Shown here: piece by piece, positions 34,804 to 47,505 of the stretch
How the letters are laid out: each line of letters starts with the position of its first letter
How positions within the stretch are numbered: the first letter of the stretch is position 1
NCBI RefSeq assembly: GCF_008831285.2
Contig: NC_045138.2
Span: 15,140,571-15,204,570, forward strand
Direction of reading: 5' to 3'
From: Nymphaea colorata
Taxonomy: Eukaryota > Streptophyta > Magnoliopsida > Nymphaeales > Nymphaeaceae
Length of the DNA stretch: 64,000 nt
Translations under genes and position numbers: made by a program
The notes under the pieces: generated by a model
The model's input: the letters and a program-made list of their open reading frames with translations, nothing else
What the model was told of the DNA's origin: nothing
Database searches by the model: none

Positions 34804-37048
34804 CCGGCTTGCTTGCCGCTACGACTCCCCTCCCTCTTGCGGACCGACCGCTCATCGGTGTTGAACTTAGGCTTTTCCTGGATTGTCCAGAAATTTTGGG
34901 AGTCAGGATTTTCTCGGATTTGTTGTAGAGGGAAAGGGAGCAAAAGGGGGAGGAATACGAATTCGTGGAATGGTAGTTTGATTCCTTTTTTTCTTTTATT
35001 TATACCGTAGTATAAGGTTAAACCTGTTTTATACAGACCCAAGCCCTTGGTGTGTGACGTAAGGAACCGAAAGAGGTTCGACCCTCAGACTTGGATTTTT
35101 TTTTTTCCTGCTCCTGTTTGATAATGATATGTGTGAGATTTTTTTGAATGAGACACGAGACGCCGAGATATGGCTGGAATGGGAATGTGAGAATGAAGTT
35201 TTCTGTTTGGAGCAGCCAAGTTTGTGTTCTTCTGTTTTTGCTTTTCGCCTTTTCCGTTGGTGGTTGCTTGTTCTTGGGTATAAAACTCTGGATCTAAGGA
35301 TTTTTTTTAACTAAAATTGGATTTGATTCATTGATGCCAGACTCTATCCGCTGTTAGTTCAACTTGAACCTAAGCCTACCGATAAGCTTATGTGATCACT
35401 CAGCGCGGTGGCCTAAAGGTGGTTGTTGATCTCAATCCTAATCTGAAAGTAGGTGCGGTGCGGCTTATTTTCGTGGCGGATTAAATTGACCTTTATGTTG
35501 GCGACTAAAATAATGGATGAGGCAGATCTTCATATTTTGTGGGTAGACTGGTTGATATCTCCCCAGCTCTCACTAGCAGATCTCTTCTGTGGGATTCGAC
35601 AACTTGTTCAGCACGACGAATATCCCACAGATTTCAATTTCCTTTCCTAAAAACCATCTTGGTCTGTTGGTCCCTAGAAGAAAGGACGCACACGATGATT
35701 AGCTTCTAAGCTATGATTAAGTTGATTAATCTCCGCATTCCTGTGGCATTATCAATCATATGCAACTCATATCCACAAATGGGCAGCAATTTTGATCTTC
35801 CTTTTTGTTTTTCTCCGTCTCCTTATTGATCTGTGGAAGAATCCTTAGAGGCGCTATCAAGTAAAACCCTCATTAAAAAAACATAATGATAGAAACACTT
35901 GTCGCGAGAGGTTGACGCTTCGAGGTCTAAAAAGCACCGCCAGTGCCAGTAGGAGACGAGGGAGAAAGGAATAAAAAGGAACGGATGCACCAAGTTCCGA
36001 GGGGAAACCAAAACCATGACCGAACCCCTTTCCGGGAGTATACGGGTTTGACTGGTCGTCCCCGATGCTGGACCTAACCGCCAAGAACTACAAGACGAGG
36101 AGGGACCCGATAACCAAGGAGGTTATAAGTGGGACCCGGTCTAAGATCCGATCCTTCAAAATTCCCATGAAGTGCTCATGATTTCCTTGAATAATTTGAT
36201 TCGGATTAGTGTCGAGCTTATATCTTGTACCCGACCCGACCCGGATCGACCTGACAACTTGTGCCTGCCGGTGTCTGGGGAGCCGTCGGCGACCGGCCAA
36301 AATTTCGGACGGCGCCGTCGCGTCTTCGGTTGCCAGGCCCCTCCATTTTCTGTCGCTTTTCCCGGAGCACGTTCCCGCGAGAAAGCATTCGAGCGGCACG
36401 CCGGCGTAACCGTAGCCTATCGTGGCCCAACGGCCAATGCGGGAAACTCGGCGCGCTTTTATCACCTGGCTCGGCTCGGCTCGGCTCGGCTCGGCTCGCC
36501 TCAAATTAGTCAGCTACATTGAGCCGGTTTAGCTGAGCCGGGAAGAAGGTCAGGTTGGTCACGTGACTCAGATTCAATGGTCACATCATGTCATCCCCCA
36601 ACGCCTGTCTCTCTTTCTCTCTCTAGATTTACGAACGCACCAAAAAAGTTGGCCTGGCTCGCCCTGTCCCCTCTTTCATTAAGTAAGAGAGAGAAAGAGA
36701 AAGCGAATGACTTCATCGGTTCCTGTTTTCGGTTTCTAAGATCCAACCCGTTTCCCTCCTCGCGACCGCGTCTTCCACTTCAAGAATAAGGCTACCTAAT
36801 TTCGTTCCCTTGGATGTCGAGCATTTCTGCGTCACTTTATAATCTGCTCTTAGTTGGCGGTTTGCCGATGGCGGGGCTTGATCGTGGGATTGATCGGAGG
36901 TTACCTTAAGACCTAAAAGGAGACGGAGTTTCCTCGGTTATGGCGCTCGCGTTATCCGTATGATAAAAGAGAGGACGCGCCCTTAAATTTCCCTCCAAAC
37001 CCTACTTTGGTTCTCTCTCTTTGTTCTTCTGGTTTGTGGGGTCTGGGA
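34804..37048. other. Intergenic region and leader of the LPxEWTY gene
   Basis: No known gene. The left end is the 3' UTR of the single-exon gene. 36020-36181 is a small plus-strand open stretch with coding-like composition, noted separately. 36468-36497 is a pentanucleotide repeat. The last ~450 bases are pyrimidine-rich (ctctctttctctctct near 36,605-36,625) and should hold the promoter and 5' UTR of the next gene. Confidence 0.5.
36468..36497 (+). repeat. (GGCTC)6 pentanucleotide repeat
   Basis: Six perfect GGCTC units, about 550 bases upstream of the start codon at 37,049. High GC and lies in the presumed promoter or leader. Confidence 0.95.
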
Positions 37049-38562
37049 ATGGCGGAGTTTCCTCCGAACGTGGAGGATGGGGAGCTTTGGCTTCCGTCCG
37101 ACGTGTTTCCGGACGAGATCTACCGTCCGAGTCGACGGACAACTGCCAAATTGGAGCAGGAGCTCTCCCCGTGCGAACTTACGTCCTCCATGGAGGAGCT
37201 TGCCCACCAGCTTGCGTTTGCCATTCTCGACGATGCTCACCACCACCAACAGCACATCCATGTTCCCGACCCCGTTCCCCACCTCGCTCCCTTCTCTCAG
37301 GTGTGCGTCTCCATCTCACACACACTCTCTCTCTCTCATCCGTGTTCTCCAGGATGTTCTCTTAGTTATGTTTCTTGTTAAACTTCAAGGTGTTGAAATG
37401 TTTTTCTCTCTCTCTCTCAGGTTGCCTTTGTTGTTAAGCTACCTAACCTCTCTTTATGTCTCTCTGTTCCAACTGTTTATTTTCTGTTTCTCTCTGCTCT
37501 GATGTTTGGTTTGACTCTTAACTCTCTCTCTCTCTCTCTCTCGGTTTAGGAGAAACCTCAAAGGGGCCTTCAGGGACATACGCGCCTCGGTTATTCCGGC
37601 TTTCAGGTGTGGGATTTGGGCAAGAAACCGCTTCAGGAAAGCGTCTCGAAGCCGGTCCTGAGTTCTGCTCAGCTTCTCGTCAAGCCGGCTCATAACCAGG
37701 TAGAAAATGTGGTCTCATCATTGCCTGTACATCCTTCGGTTGGCCATCTCTGTCTCTCTGTTTTGATTTGAGCCGGTCCTGTCTATGGTGTACAGGGCGT
37801 AGCGCTGGGTAGGTCCCGGAGCCAAAGCCGTGGGCTGCCCTTCCGAGTGGTGGGTTCGGGTGCGAGCGGCTTCATCAGGGAATCAGGCGGAACGGGCGTC
37901 TTCCTCCCTCGCGTCGCCCACTCCGACGCCGGCACTAAACGAAAGCCCTGTAGGTTCCGTTGTCTGCAATAATTCTTTCCGTAGTACGCTTTTTCTTATT
38001 TCCTTTCTGTCAAGGGGGTAAATATCTTTTACCCTTGTTACTTGATTTTCAAGTAATGGTCAAAATATCTTCATTGATTATAATATGTTTTGAAGCTTAT
38101 TATCTTGTTTTAAGTCATTAATTCAAAGATTTGATTGATTTTAATGTTAGTTTGGTTCGTTCTTCTGAATGGAAGTTCTAGTTTTGTAAAATAGCATTTA
38201 GTGTGTTGGTCGCTTTCTCTGTTGAACCTGTAAAAGGTTGCTCGTATCATATATTTCTTTTATTATTCTGTGTATATCTTCGTCACTCTGTGATTCTGTG
38301 AACATGCTTTTTTCACGAGTCATGGGTCCCAAATTGCCAGAACTGTATTTGACTCATTCTGTTCTTTCCCCTTTCCGGGTATTTATCAGGCCTGAGGACT
38401 ACGGAGGAGCAGCCTTCCGCAAGAAATGCAGGTGGTGGTGGAGGACGAGATTGGAGGCAACTTGGTGGCGATGTTAACTCCATCCAGAGTTCTCGCAGAT
38501 ACCAACACCACCTTCACCACCACCCTTCTGATATCGCTCTTCCCTCTGAATGGACCTACTGA
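37049..38562 (+). CDS. Plant-specific protein with C-terminal LPxEWTY motif (four exons)
   Basis: Complete 242-aa protein. Exons: 37049-37300, 37550-37699, 37796-37949 and 38390-38562, GT-AG introns, phases 0, 0 and 1. The N-terminus has the acidic/aromatic motif GELWLPSDVF (about residues 11-20), then MEELAHQLAFAILDD. Exon 3 has RESGGTGVFLPRV (about 163-174). The C-terminus is Gly/His-rich and ends exactly in LPSEWTY. This arrangement (LWLP near the start, GTGVFLPR, terminal LPxEWTY) recurs in a family of uncharacterised land-plant proteins; I recall no established function. The last join (T|GC) is supported because only that phase reaches the terminal motif. No signal peptide or membrane segment is seen. 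Introns 1 and 2 carry CT-rich tracts. Confidence 0.85.
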
Positions 38563-38866
38563 CTTCTTCTGCTCTGCTCTGCTTTGCTTTACTCCTCTGT
38601 AAAAGCATAATGTGGTTCCTTTTCACACCTTTTTTTCCCTCTTTTTTTTGGGGTTTCCATGAATAAGCTAGTGTTCGAGTGATGGGAAGTGGAGAAAAGA
38701 AGGAGAAAAGAACAGAGGCATTAACGGGAAATAATGTAATTGATGTTTTAGTTGTACGGCTGTAGAAAAAAGCACGAAGAAAAAGTAGTCTAAACTTTGT
38801 AATAGGTCCGAAGCTCCTCCCCTCTACCTGTCATCTCTCTGTGTAGTGCTGTACTACTGTAAATAT

Positions 38867-38872
38867 AATAAA
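38867..38872 (+). promoter_or_regulatory. Candidate polyadenylation signal
   Basis: AATAAA about 305 bases after the stop of the LPxEWTY gene, followed by T-rich sequence and 'ttgcttt'. A plausible transcript end. Confidence 0.45.
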
Positions 38873-39689
38873 TGGTTTATTGCTTTCTTGGCCTTCATTT
38901 ATAGCAGTTTGATTGTTTTTTGTGGTAAAAGATTCACGAGAGGAATGCTGTGTGGGTTGCGGACTGGGGATGGTTCGTATCCGTTCGGACTTTTTCCTTT
39001 TCTGAGAAAGAATTCATAGCGGGTGGGTGACTTCATTTTGGGTTCTCACTTGTTTCTTCCATTTGTGCTTATGGGTTTGCTTCTGGTTAATGGAAATGGT
39101 TCAGGTGGAGTAAGAATGTAAGATTGGTGGGTGGTTCATTTTCGGATTCTTCTTCTGGGGATTGGTTTCTGCCCGAGTTTCCCTCTTCAATACTAAGGGG
39201 TTGAATTTTAAGTCGAGTAACCCTCTTGGTCTTTGAACTTGGAAGGTGTTCAACATGAACGTCTGGTCATGCCAGAGACTCGTAAGAGGGCCCTCTGATT
39301 CAATATAAGTTCATAAAAGCTTCGCTTAATTGCTTGCATTGTGTATTAGATACCTTATAACTCAGCGTGAAACTTTTGACGATAATGAGTTTTTTGTTAT
39401 TTTTTCAAAAGCTAACCTGTTACGAGGTAAAAGCTTATTGCTATTCCTAAGTTATTTGCTTTTAAAATCTTTTATGTGGTTTTTGATGAACAAGAATGTG
39501 AGAAACCTTCAAGGGCTAAAGCACTTGATAGGCCCAATCTAGTAGACAAAAACTCCTGCAGGGGGTTTGGCTATGGCATAGTAAGAACTCTGAGGCAAGT
39601 CACTTACTCTTTTTAGGTCTTCATTTCACGAGATGATATTTTTTTATTTGTGGTGGTCATGTCTCTTGACCGCATTATATAAATGGAAC

Positions 39690-39863
39690 AAACTCTGTGG
39701 GGATCCAATGAAGAAATAATGGGTGACCAATTATATAAACATATGAAGCAATAGGAAACTCTGTGGTGACCCAATGAAAAAAATAATGGGTGACCAATTA
39801 TGTAAACAATGGTGAAGCAGTAGGAGTGCGTTACCAAGCATAGAAGCAGTAGGAGTGCGTTAC
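39690..39863. repeat. Tandem repeats, 66-bp and 29-bp periods
   Basis: A 66-bp unit starting aaactctgtgg and containing ataatgggtgaccaatta occurs at 39690-39755 and 39756-39822. Overlapping its end, a 21-bp word gaagcagtaggagtgcgtta(c) occurs at 39814-39834 and 39843-39863. Confidence 0.85.
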
Positions 39864-42299
39864 AAACATTTTTTCCTATTTTCATGGTACCTTTTGAGCG
39901 CGTGATTATCTCGAAATTGGTAAATAAGCAGGTGGTGCTGCACTGAAATAATGTCAAGACTGAAATATTTATTATCAAGCCAACTATGTTTATATTCTCT
40001 GGGTGGGTGGAAGATTAATCAGGGTGAGTGCAGCCTCCCTTCATTTCCCTTGCCTTTAAGAGTATAGATGGTGAGCACATAGGACCCACCCCTTCACACC
40101 CGTTTATAGTTAAGGAACATAGCCCCTTCATGAGTCGAACCATTGACGCACTGTATAAGAGCGCCCCAAGGTTGCCTATATCGAGTCATGTTTCAGAATT
40201 TAATTTGATTAATGTGGTACTTCAACAATGTTTATTTAGAAAAAGTAAAAGAACAATTTATTGCCATTGTTTTGTTCATTTTCCAAACCTTGTTGGCTTC
40301 AGCCCTAAGGGGCTTACCATAGCAGGTTGGGCAGGCCGTAGATGACGCATTGTTGATTCGATTCCGGTGGATGCTATTCCCGTAGACTTACTACAAACAG
40401 TTATATTGCAATACTCTAATTGGTGGGTATATCATACCCCACCCAAGTCTCGACACAATCCAAGTCCATGAGGGCAGTGAGAGCTCTCAGCAACCTTTGT
40501 TGTTTCCAACAGTACTGATAAGCCACCAACTAGATGCTGCTGGTCCATGCAAGTATATAGTGTACTTAGACAAATTGCCATAAACTGATAAGCCTTTGCC
40601 TTGCCCTGGCTTGCGCTTGCCTTTTGAAATTTAATCCACCAACACCACACTGGTCGATGCACAATAGTACTGAAAACATCTCATCCGTTTGCACTGCAGA
40701 TATCAATGTCATTTATTTGATTCATTCCTTTGGAGATCAGTGGCATATATATATTTCATGGACTTAGTGAAGAGTCGGCGCTTTGTGAGAGATGCTCGGG
40801 AAGAGCCTGGATTTGAGCCTGTGCATGCCTTTGAAGCAAACAACCCAACCTCCATTCTGATCTAAGTGTGAATGTCTTTGAATCTCATGAGCCGAAGGGT
40901 TCTGTGTTTGAGACTTGTGAGAGAACGTCACAAGAGGCTGAGTAAACTTATTGACGCCCACCACTTTCATCGTCTCCTGAGATAGTACTGGTAAGTGTTA
41001 GTTGTGCTATTATGTAAACTGATATAATGTTACAATATGAACCAATAGAACGTTACCATTTGTGTTTCTGTTACGAGATGGAAACTGATATTTACAACAC
41101 TGGTGGTAATACTAAGAAAAAAAGTCATGTAAATTATGCATGAAAACTACATATTGGGTTTCAGTTTCCTTCCATTCCACTCTCTCAGTTCAAAGAGTAG
41201 ATGCTAACTGCAGTTCATCTAACTCTTTGATTATATCACGGAAAAAAGACGGGGGCCATCTTGGAGATAAGCAATTAATAAAGCCATGTCTTTGATTTCA
41301 TGTTCATCATATGGGCGTATAAGCCAAATCTGTCGGACCGTCACTGGCCTTTCTGAATTATGAAATCAAGCCATTTGGAGTTGGTTGAGAATTGACGAGG
41401 TTCAAAATTTTTTGTCCGATCAAATTTGGTTATGACTTTTGAAATCTGGATGTGGTTTCGACTTGAAAGACAAACCTTCACGAGATTCTCTCTTCCCAAT
41501 GAAAGTAATTCTCATGAGAATCAGCAGTCATGAACTTCACCTTGTGGCTATGTCTACCACTTAATGACACTACGAATCATCCTTCACTTAGTTCTTAGTG
41601 CTCTCAAGTACAATGTGAGGCTTGGGAATGAAGCTAGATGTTAGAGAAAAAATGCTATATTGCATGATTTGTATTACTATAAGTTTGAGCAATCTTTCTG
41701 TACATTTCCTTTCATCAGAAAATATACATGTACAACGTTTTTTTTTTTTGGTCAATTTATAACTGATTCACTAGTTTCTGATTTTAAAAACACTGCCTCA
41801 TAAGGGATTGTGGTTGAGGCTCACATAGGAGTTCACATTTCTAAGCGAAGACCGGCCGGCGATTAAGTAGTCTGATCTTTAGAAGGTTTCTCAAACTGAA
41901 CCCACCTAACCCACATCTGAGTTCCTCGCCATTAATGGTGTGAAAACTTCAAGTCCACCTTGGGCCACTAATAAGTTTGCCTACCCATGAAGCCTTGATA
42001 TCAGGGACCAAAGGGCGCCACTCACTCCTCTACAAACCTTGAACCTGGCCAAGGTGAACAACTCATGTTTGGGTCATACAGGTTCATAGGGGAGCAACCA
42101 CAATCCATCTCCACGGCAAATAGATCCTGATCTGGATTTGAATGCGGTCTGCATGAGATTCAGATCACAATCTAAACTTATCTCCTGTTTGCTATATATG
42201 TATCTTGAGAGAAGAGAGATAAACTTTGCCTGTTGCTCTCTTTTCTCACCAAGTTTCAGTAAGTCATCATCTCCCGTCGCTGTTATATCTTGCATTTGG

Positions 42300-42896
42300 G
42301 TGTTGCTTGCTGTGCAGTTTCAGAGCACTTGTCCGGATTCAGTACATTTGTTCATGTGCCTTCAGAAGCTGCTCAGATCCAACAAGGCAGCCATCATGAA
42401 TCTGCTGGTTGGGAGGGTGACAATGGAAAAGCCATCCCGGCCAGGTGGTGGCCAAGTTTGCCTCTACATGGGGATGTAAATGGATTAAACGGATCCGATC
42501 ACCAACTGATTAAGGGGATGTGATCTTCAGATCATGAACTTGAACTCTAATTATGGATTTGGATATTAAAGTTTGGATCAAACCAGATTGGGATTTGAAC
42601 TTAAACTCACAGGAAAACCAATTGGCAGCTGTCAATCATGCATTTGCAGCAATTCAGGAGGTCCCAATATTGTGATATTTCTGACACTGTTTAGCTTTTT
42701 ATCTTTCAGAGAAAGTTCTGGCATGCCCAGTTTTGATGTTGGATGGAAATGGTATTGGGTAGACATTGGAACTCATATGGCAGTGGGCAGTGTAGATTCC
42801 CCAACTTCATATTGTCCCTTTGGATTTAGAGCACTGCCCACAAGAATTTGCTGCAATTCCACTGTTTTGACAGAGATGTTGGAGAAGGAAAGATGA
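42300..42896 (+). other. Possible transcribed unit with splice-like signals, unknown
   Basis: Two stretches follow good acceptor-like sequences: after 'tgctgtgcag' at about 42,318 and after 'agctttttatctttcag' at about 42,710. The first has an open frame with a balanced, Gln/Ser/Glu-containing composition. The second is open to a stop at 42,896 (motif VGWKWYWVDIG). A repeat fragment lies between them. I recognise no family and no start codon is convincing. It could be a non-coding transcript, a lineage-specific gene or chance. Confidence 0.2.
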
Positions 42897-45800
42897 GAAG
42901 ATCTCGAATGGTAGACTGAATCGCCGAATTAAAGAGGCCATTTATTGTGCAGCAGTGTTGCATGTTGAAGTTGCAGCAGCTTCACATTTACTGCCCGTGT
43001 TCTCCATGCTCACAGGGATGGCGTTGTGCTCGCAAGCTAAAATGGCCATATGGAAGATTTTTCATGTGTGAAGCTGCAGCTTAGACGTACAGCGCCATTG
43101 CATAATAAATGGCCTCGAAATTGAAGAAAACCATATCGAGAAAAAACAAGGTTTCTGTAATTTTTTGAATTCCTTTTAATTCTTGAATTTCAGTGTTTTG
43201 ATTTCTTTCATTTAACCGCCTAAATTATAACTTAAGCATGTTTTTTTTTCTGTTATAACATTGGAATTCATTAGCGCAGATGCAAAAGATAAATGAAGTA
43301 AATAAAAGAACATGATGAACAGTTTTTTTTTAAGATTAAGAGAACAAGAGTTGGTAAGCGCAATTCCTCTTGGAGATCTTGAAAATGGCAAGTACAACTA
43401 GCTGTACTTTGCGTTTGTCACATTAGATTACTTCCTGCCACTAAGAAAACCAGTTATCTTCAAAAGAAGGTTGGTGCAAAGGATGAGGCAGGATGGTAGG
43501 GGCCTGTCCCTATTTTAAATTTTTATAACCTCAACTTCATGCATGGTAAAAGGAAGCATTGATATGCATGTCGAAGCAATATTACGAATATCATTCTGAG
43601 ACACCGAAAGCAGGTCTGGTACATTGAACCCCTTAGAACCATCTACGTGCCTTAATATTCTCAATTCAGAGAGAGAGAGTATTTTGATATCAAGGGGCAG
43701 ATTTCCAAGTTTTTTGGATTTTGGCATCAATACAAGGTCGGTGGCCCAAAAGAATTGGCGTTTTCAATAACAACATACAAAGTAAGATTCGCCCCAATTG
43801 TAGAATGGAAATTCTGTGAACGCTCTCGCCTTCTAAAGGGTTAACAAAGACATGTTTCAATTTTTATAATGTTATTTCTACCACCTGAATTACATATGAA
43901 AAAAGTGGTTACATGAAAAGAGATTCATGGCTATGTATTTTCTTGTTATACCATAAAACCTTGAGCGTGTTTTCGCATAATTTTCAATATAAAACTAAGA
44001 CCGTGATTCCAAAAGTGGCCAAAAAATTTGAAAATCTCAAGATTGGTATGTCCTATATTCACACGGGGAAAAGATCTTGAATTCTTGATGATATTGGCAT
44101 ATTGCTAGATCTTCCTCAGTCTTTGCTGACTATCAGTACCTGATATTATGTCAAATTATCGATATGTAAATCCATCCTTCCTTTGTTGCGATCGATAAAA
44201 ATATTCCTCAGATTCACACTCTTAGGGCGACCCACTCTTTTGTCACTTTAACCATGGTTAGCAACTTACCATGAGTATTTTAATCACCAGAAAAGTTCAT
44301 GTTACTCCTCTTTTCTAAGAGCGGCAAGTAAACACACATGAAATTGGATTTTACCGACATAATCAACAACAATGATATGCAAAAACTATGAGATGAGTTA
44401 AGAGACATTGCTGCCCACCCATGACTATACGTCCACTTAATTTTCTCTCTCTAAAAGTTTGCTTTGCCTTATGCAAGAGATGGACTGATCATATGCAACT
44501 ATTCATTACTAAAAAAATGATAGAGAAAACAAAAGTGCTGACCACTAGCTAGCAACTCCTACATTATTGAAACTTTGCTCAATGAAAGAAGGGGAGAAAG
44601 CGACTTATTTTCCATTGAAAAAGAAATCCAAGAACCAGCTGATCTGCCGTTTCTAGCGAGCACGAGGAGTTTTTCATTCCACCGCCCTGAACAAGAACCG
44701 GTGATCGGCTCTTATAAGATCATTGGTACAAGTGACACATGATCATCATAATAAAACTCAATCTAAAAGCTCGATTGAATTTAAGAAGAATAAAACTCTT
44801 TTTAGAAGAATAAAACTACAACTTTTCCTATTTTACTTATTGACATTAACAAACATTCACTACATCCAAAGAAAGTATGTACAAGAACTTCGAATTTCAT
44901 CTTTTCTTCTAACATGGTAACCTGCCACTCATTGCCAATTACGCAGAGCAGAGCGCATCCATGATCCATCGCCATCTAATTAGGGACCCAATATCGAGAC
45001 AAGACGTGTTTTCCCACTTTTCTAGAATCATCATCAACCTTGAAAACGTAACAAATTTCATGAGCTCCAGCGAGTCCTGGTGCAGAAAGCACTACCAAAC
45101 ATTTTTAAATATGAGGATCATGAACACCTACCATCGAATGCTTGAGATATAAATATGAGGGGGAGAGTTCAGTTTAAATTGATGGGGAAACCCGTTCCTT
45201 ACGGTATGGAATCAAACATTTTTTTAGTATCAAGCATGCCAACTGCATCAATGTGGACATGGAGGTCAAAGTGGTTGGCGTGGTGGGAGCGGTTCTGGCC
45301 CCTCTTGCCAGGTTCTTAAATTCAGCTGTTTGTTTGAATAACGGTCCCACGTAACACTAAATTCAAATAGACATCGCATTTGAAATATGAGGCTATCAAG
45401 CACACAAATTTCAAATCCAAATAGCATTTAAGATCCGAGACTATGAAATACACTTTATATAAGAAAGAAAAAAGGAACCCTCTTTAGATAAAATTTCATT
45501 TCACATTCTCTTTTAAGGGCAGTGACTAATTTTACCTTCAAAGTTCAAAAACTATCCTACCGGAACTTATCCACCTAGGTGCTTATATATCAGTCGAGCT
45601 TTGGAAAAATGAGATTAATTTAACCAAATAGGAGAGCCACGAGTATCACTTTGGAAAATTTTCACGAAAAAAAGTACTGCAGAAATGTCGTCACATGTTC
45701 AAATAGCGAAACGGTAAACGACTAAGCTTGAAAAGTGAGTGACAGTAGGTTTGAGTTGGATCTGACGTTTGAGGTCAGGCCCTCCTTCTAATTCAACTTC

Positions 45801-46136
45801 AAGACGAGGATTCAGGCATGTATTTTGGATCTCAAATCTTCATTTTTATATAAGGACGAGATTTGATGTATGATTACTTTGTGGGCTCACGCAAAGAGAA
45901 ATAAAAATCAACCATGAATATGAAATCCTGCAGTGAAATCTATGGTTCATCAAACTAAGGATTTTATGCCAAACGTAAGATCCACACTTAAAATTATTAT
46001 TTTGCATTTTTGTATTGAAGGTCGGATTTAAGATCGGGGGCTAGTCATATTGTCAACACATCATCTTAAAATATTTGAAATTAGAAAAGACTGTGTGTTT
46101 TTCATTTGGCACAGGCTTTGTTTGCACTTTATAGAG

Positions 46137-46292
46137 CGTTTGATAGGAAGGACGAGTGTGTTCTTGTTTTAGGGAACATAAGATGATTATAAATGTTCCC
46201 ATACGCTTGGCAAAATGAGACAATATGGCGCTCTTAAAGTATTTCTTGTAGGAACACATGTTCCAATAACTCAGTGTCCTTCCTATCAAACG
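46137..46292. mobile_element. MITE with perfect 17-bp terminal inverted repeats
   Basis: The left end cgtttgataggaaggac (46137-46153) and the right end gtccttcctatcaaacg (46276-46292) are exact inverted complements. The 156-bp element has no coding capacity. A relaxed match (gag/gac) may extend the inverted repeat outward. No certain target-site duplication was seen. The TTTGATA-type end resembles hAT-like elements, which is an inference. Confidence 0.8.
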
Positions 46293-46644
46293 GTCTCTTT
46301 TAAGTTTCTTTGTAGTGCATTCCGGATTTAAAGCACAACTGCCAGCGTTCGATGAAGGTTTATCTGACGGGTGGCGTCAGTAAGTAGTCCGGTTCTTACC
46401 AGGTCCCTAATTCTAAAGAAGAAAAAAGAAAGAAAAATTTTTTGCACATGAATATTTCAAAACTAGAAGGCCGATTTTCTTATGCAAATGAAATTTTCTC
46501 ACCGTACGTCTCCATCAACCTTCGTTCCCGTGGCAGATAAGTTTGTTCTCTTTCTAATTATGTCACATGCATCTGCCATTTAGGTCCAATGTTAGGGAAA
46601 CATGAGACCAACATCCAGACACATCACGTGAAACATTTACTATA

Positions 46645-46645
46645 T

Positions 46646-46680
<35 letters not shown>

Positions 46681-46681
46681 A
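46645..46681. repeat. (TA)n(GT)n microsatellite
   Basis: About eight TA units run into about ten GT units in intergenic DNA. Confidence 0.9.
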
Positions 46682-46749
46682 TCTTGTTCTCACGAGTAAT
46701 AGAAGAAAAAAGAGGGGTTGATTACAAAATTTCTGCTCTGATATCTTAA

Positions 46750-46918
46750 GGGAGTGTTTGATTATTCCAGATTTGAAATCCACATATCTCAAGTTTTACT
46801 TTTTTTTTCATTGAGAAAAGGTCGAATTTAAGTTAAGAAGGGAGATGACCTAACCTTACCTTAAATCCATGGTTTTTAAATCCTGATGATTTCGAATCCA
46901 AGGCTGTCAAATGCCCTC
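46750..46918. mobile_element. Second MITE-like element with imperfect inverted ends
   Basis: Begins gggagtgtttgattattcc and ends aaggctgtcaaatgccctc. The two ends are imperfect inverted complements sharing the subterminal words 'gatttgaaatcc' and 'gatttcgaatcc'. About 169 bp and non-coding. Related wording (catttgaaatatgaggctatcaa) occurs near 45.38-45.46 kb. Confidence 0.45.
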
Positions 46919-47505
46919 TAATTCTCACAAGTCAAAAACTCATCAATTCCCTGTTTGCATCTGTGACTTTCCTCGTGGGATGGGAGATGTTAGAAGATGA
47001 TGAGCTGGAAGGAAAATGTTCTTCCTTTGTAGGCAGCAACCGAAATAAACACAAAAGGCCGAAGGCCAGAATAATTTAAGATGGTCGTTGTGGGGACTCT
47101 GATTTGCTCACCTACTTAACTTTTTCCAATTCAAACCCGAAAATTATATCTCATCTAACTTTCTAATGTGGCCAAATATCAGTATGGCAGCGAATCAATT
47201 ATAAAATGATACAGAGCACCAGGCTGTAGGCTATAACTAATCAAGATTAAATCATTTTTAAAAAAATTTAGATATTAATTTAAAGTTTTAGAAAATAAGA
47301 AAAATTCCAAAAATTTCATCAACGTGTCACCTCTCAATAGAATAATATGAATAATACAAGCTAATTTTCACTGTGCTTCTCCATCTTGATAGAGGTTGCA
47401 GATGTCATTAGACTTTATTTTATTCATGACAATCAGGATACCAATAATGGAGATTTATTTATTGAATACAATACCTAATTTTGATAGAAACACCTTTGTG
47501 TAAGC

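Larger units (their letters stand above)
38873..47500. other. Gene-poor region with small repeats and MITE-like elements
   Basis: No protein family could be recognised in any frame across 8.6 kb. Contents I can point to: the tandem repeats at 39.69-39.86 kb; a possible spliced transcript at 42.3-42.9 kb; a repeat fragment at 42.46-42.63 kb ('ggggatgtaaatgg' to 'ggcagctgtcaatc'); and MITE-like elements at 46.14-46.29 and 46.75-46.92 kb. A TA/GT microsatellite lies at 46.65-46.68 kb. The rest is AT-rich with nothing visible. Confidence 0.5.

Noticed and set aside
40280-40400. Possible tRNA-like 'gattcgattccggtgg' T-arm
   Set aside because: No acceptor stem or anticodon arm could be paired with it.
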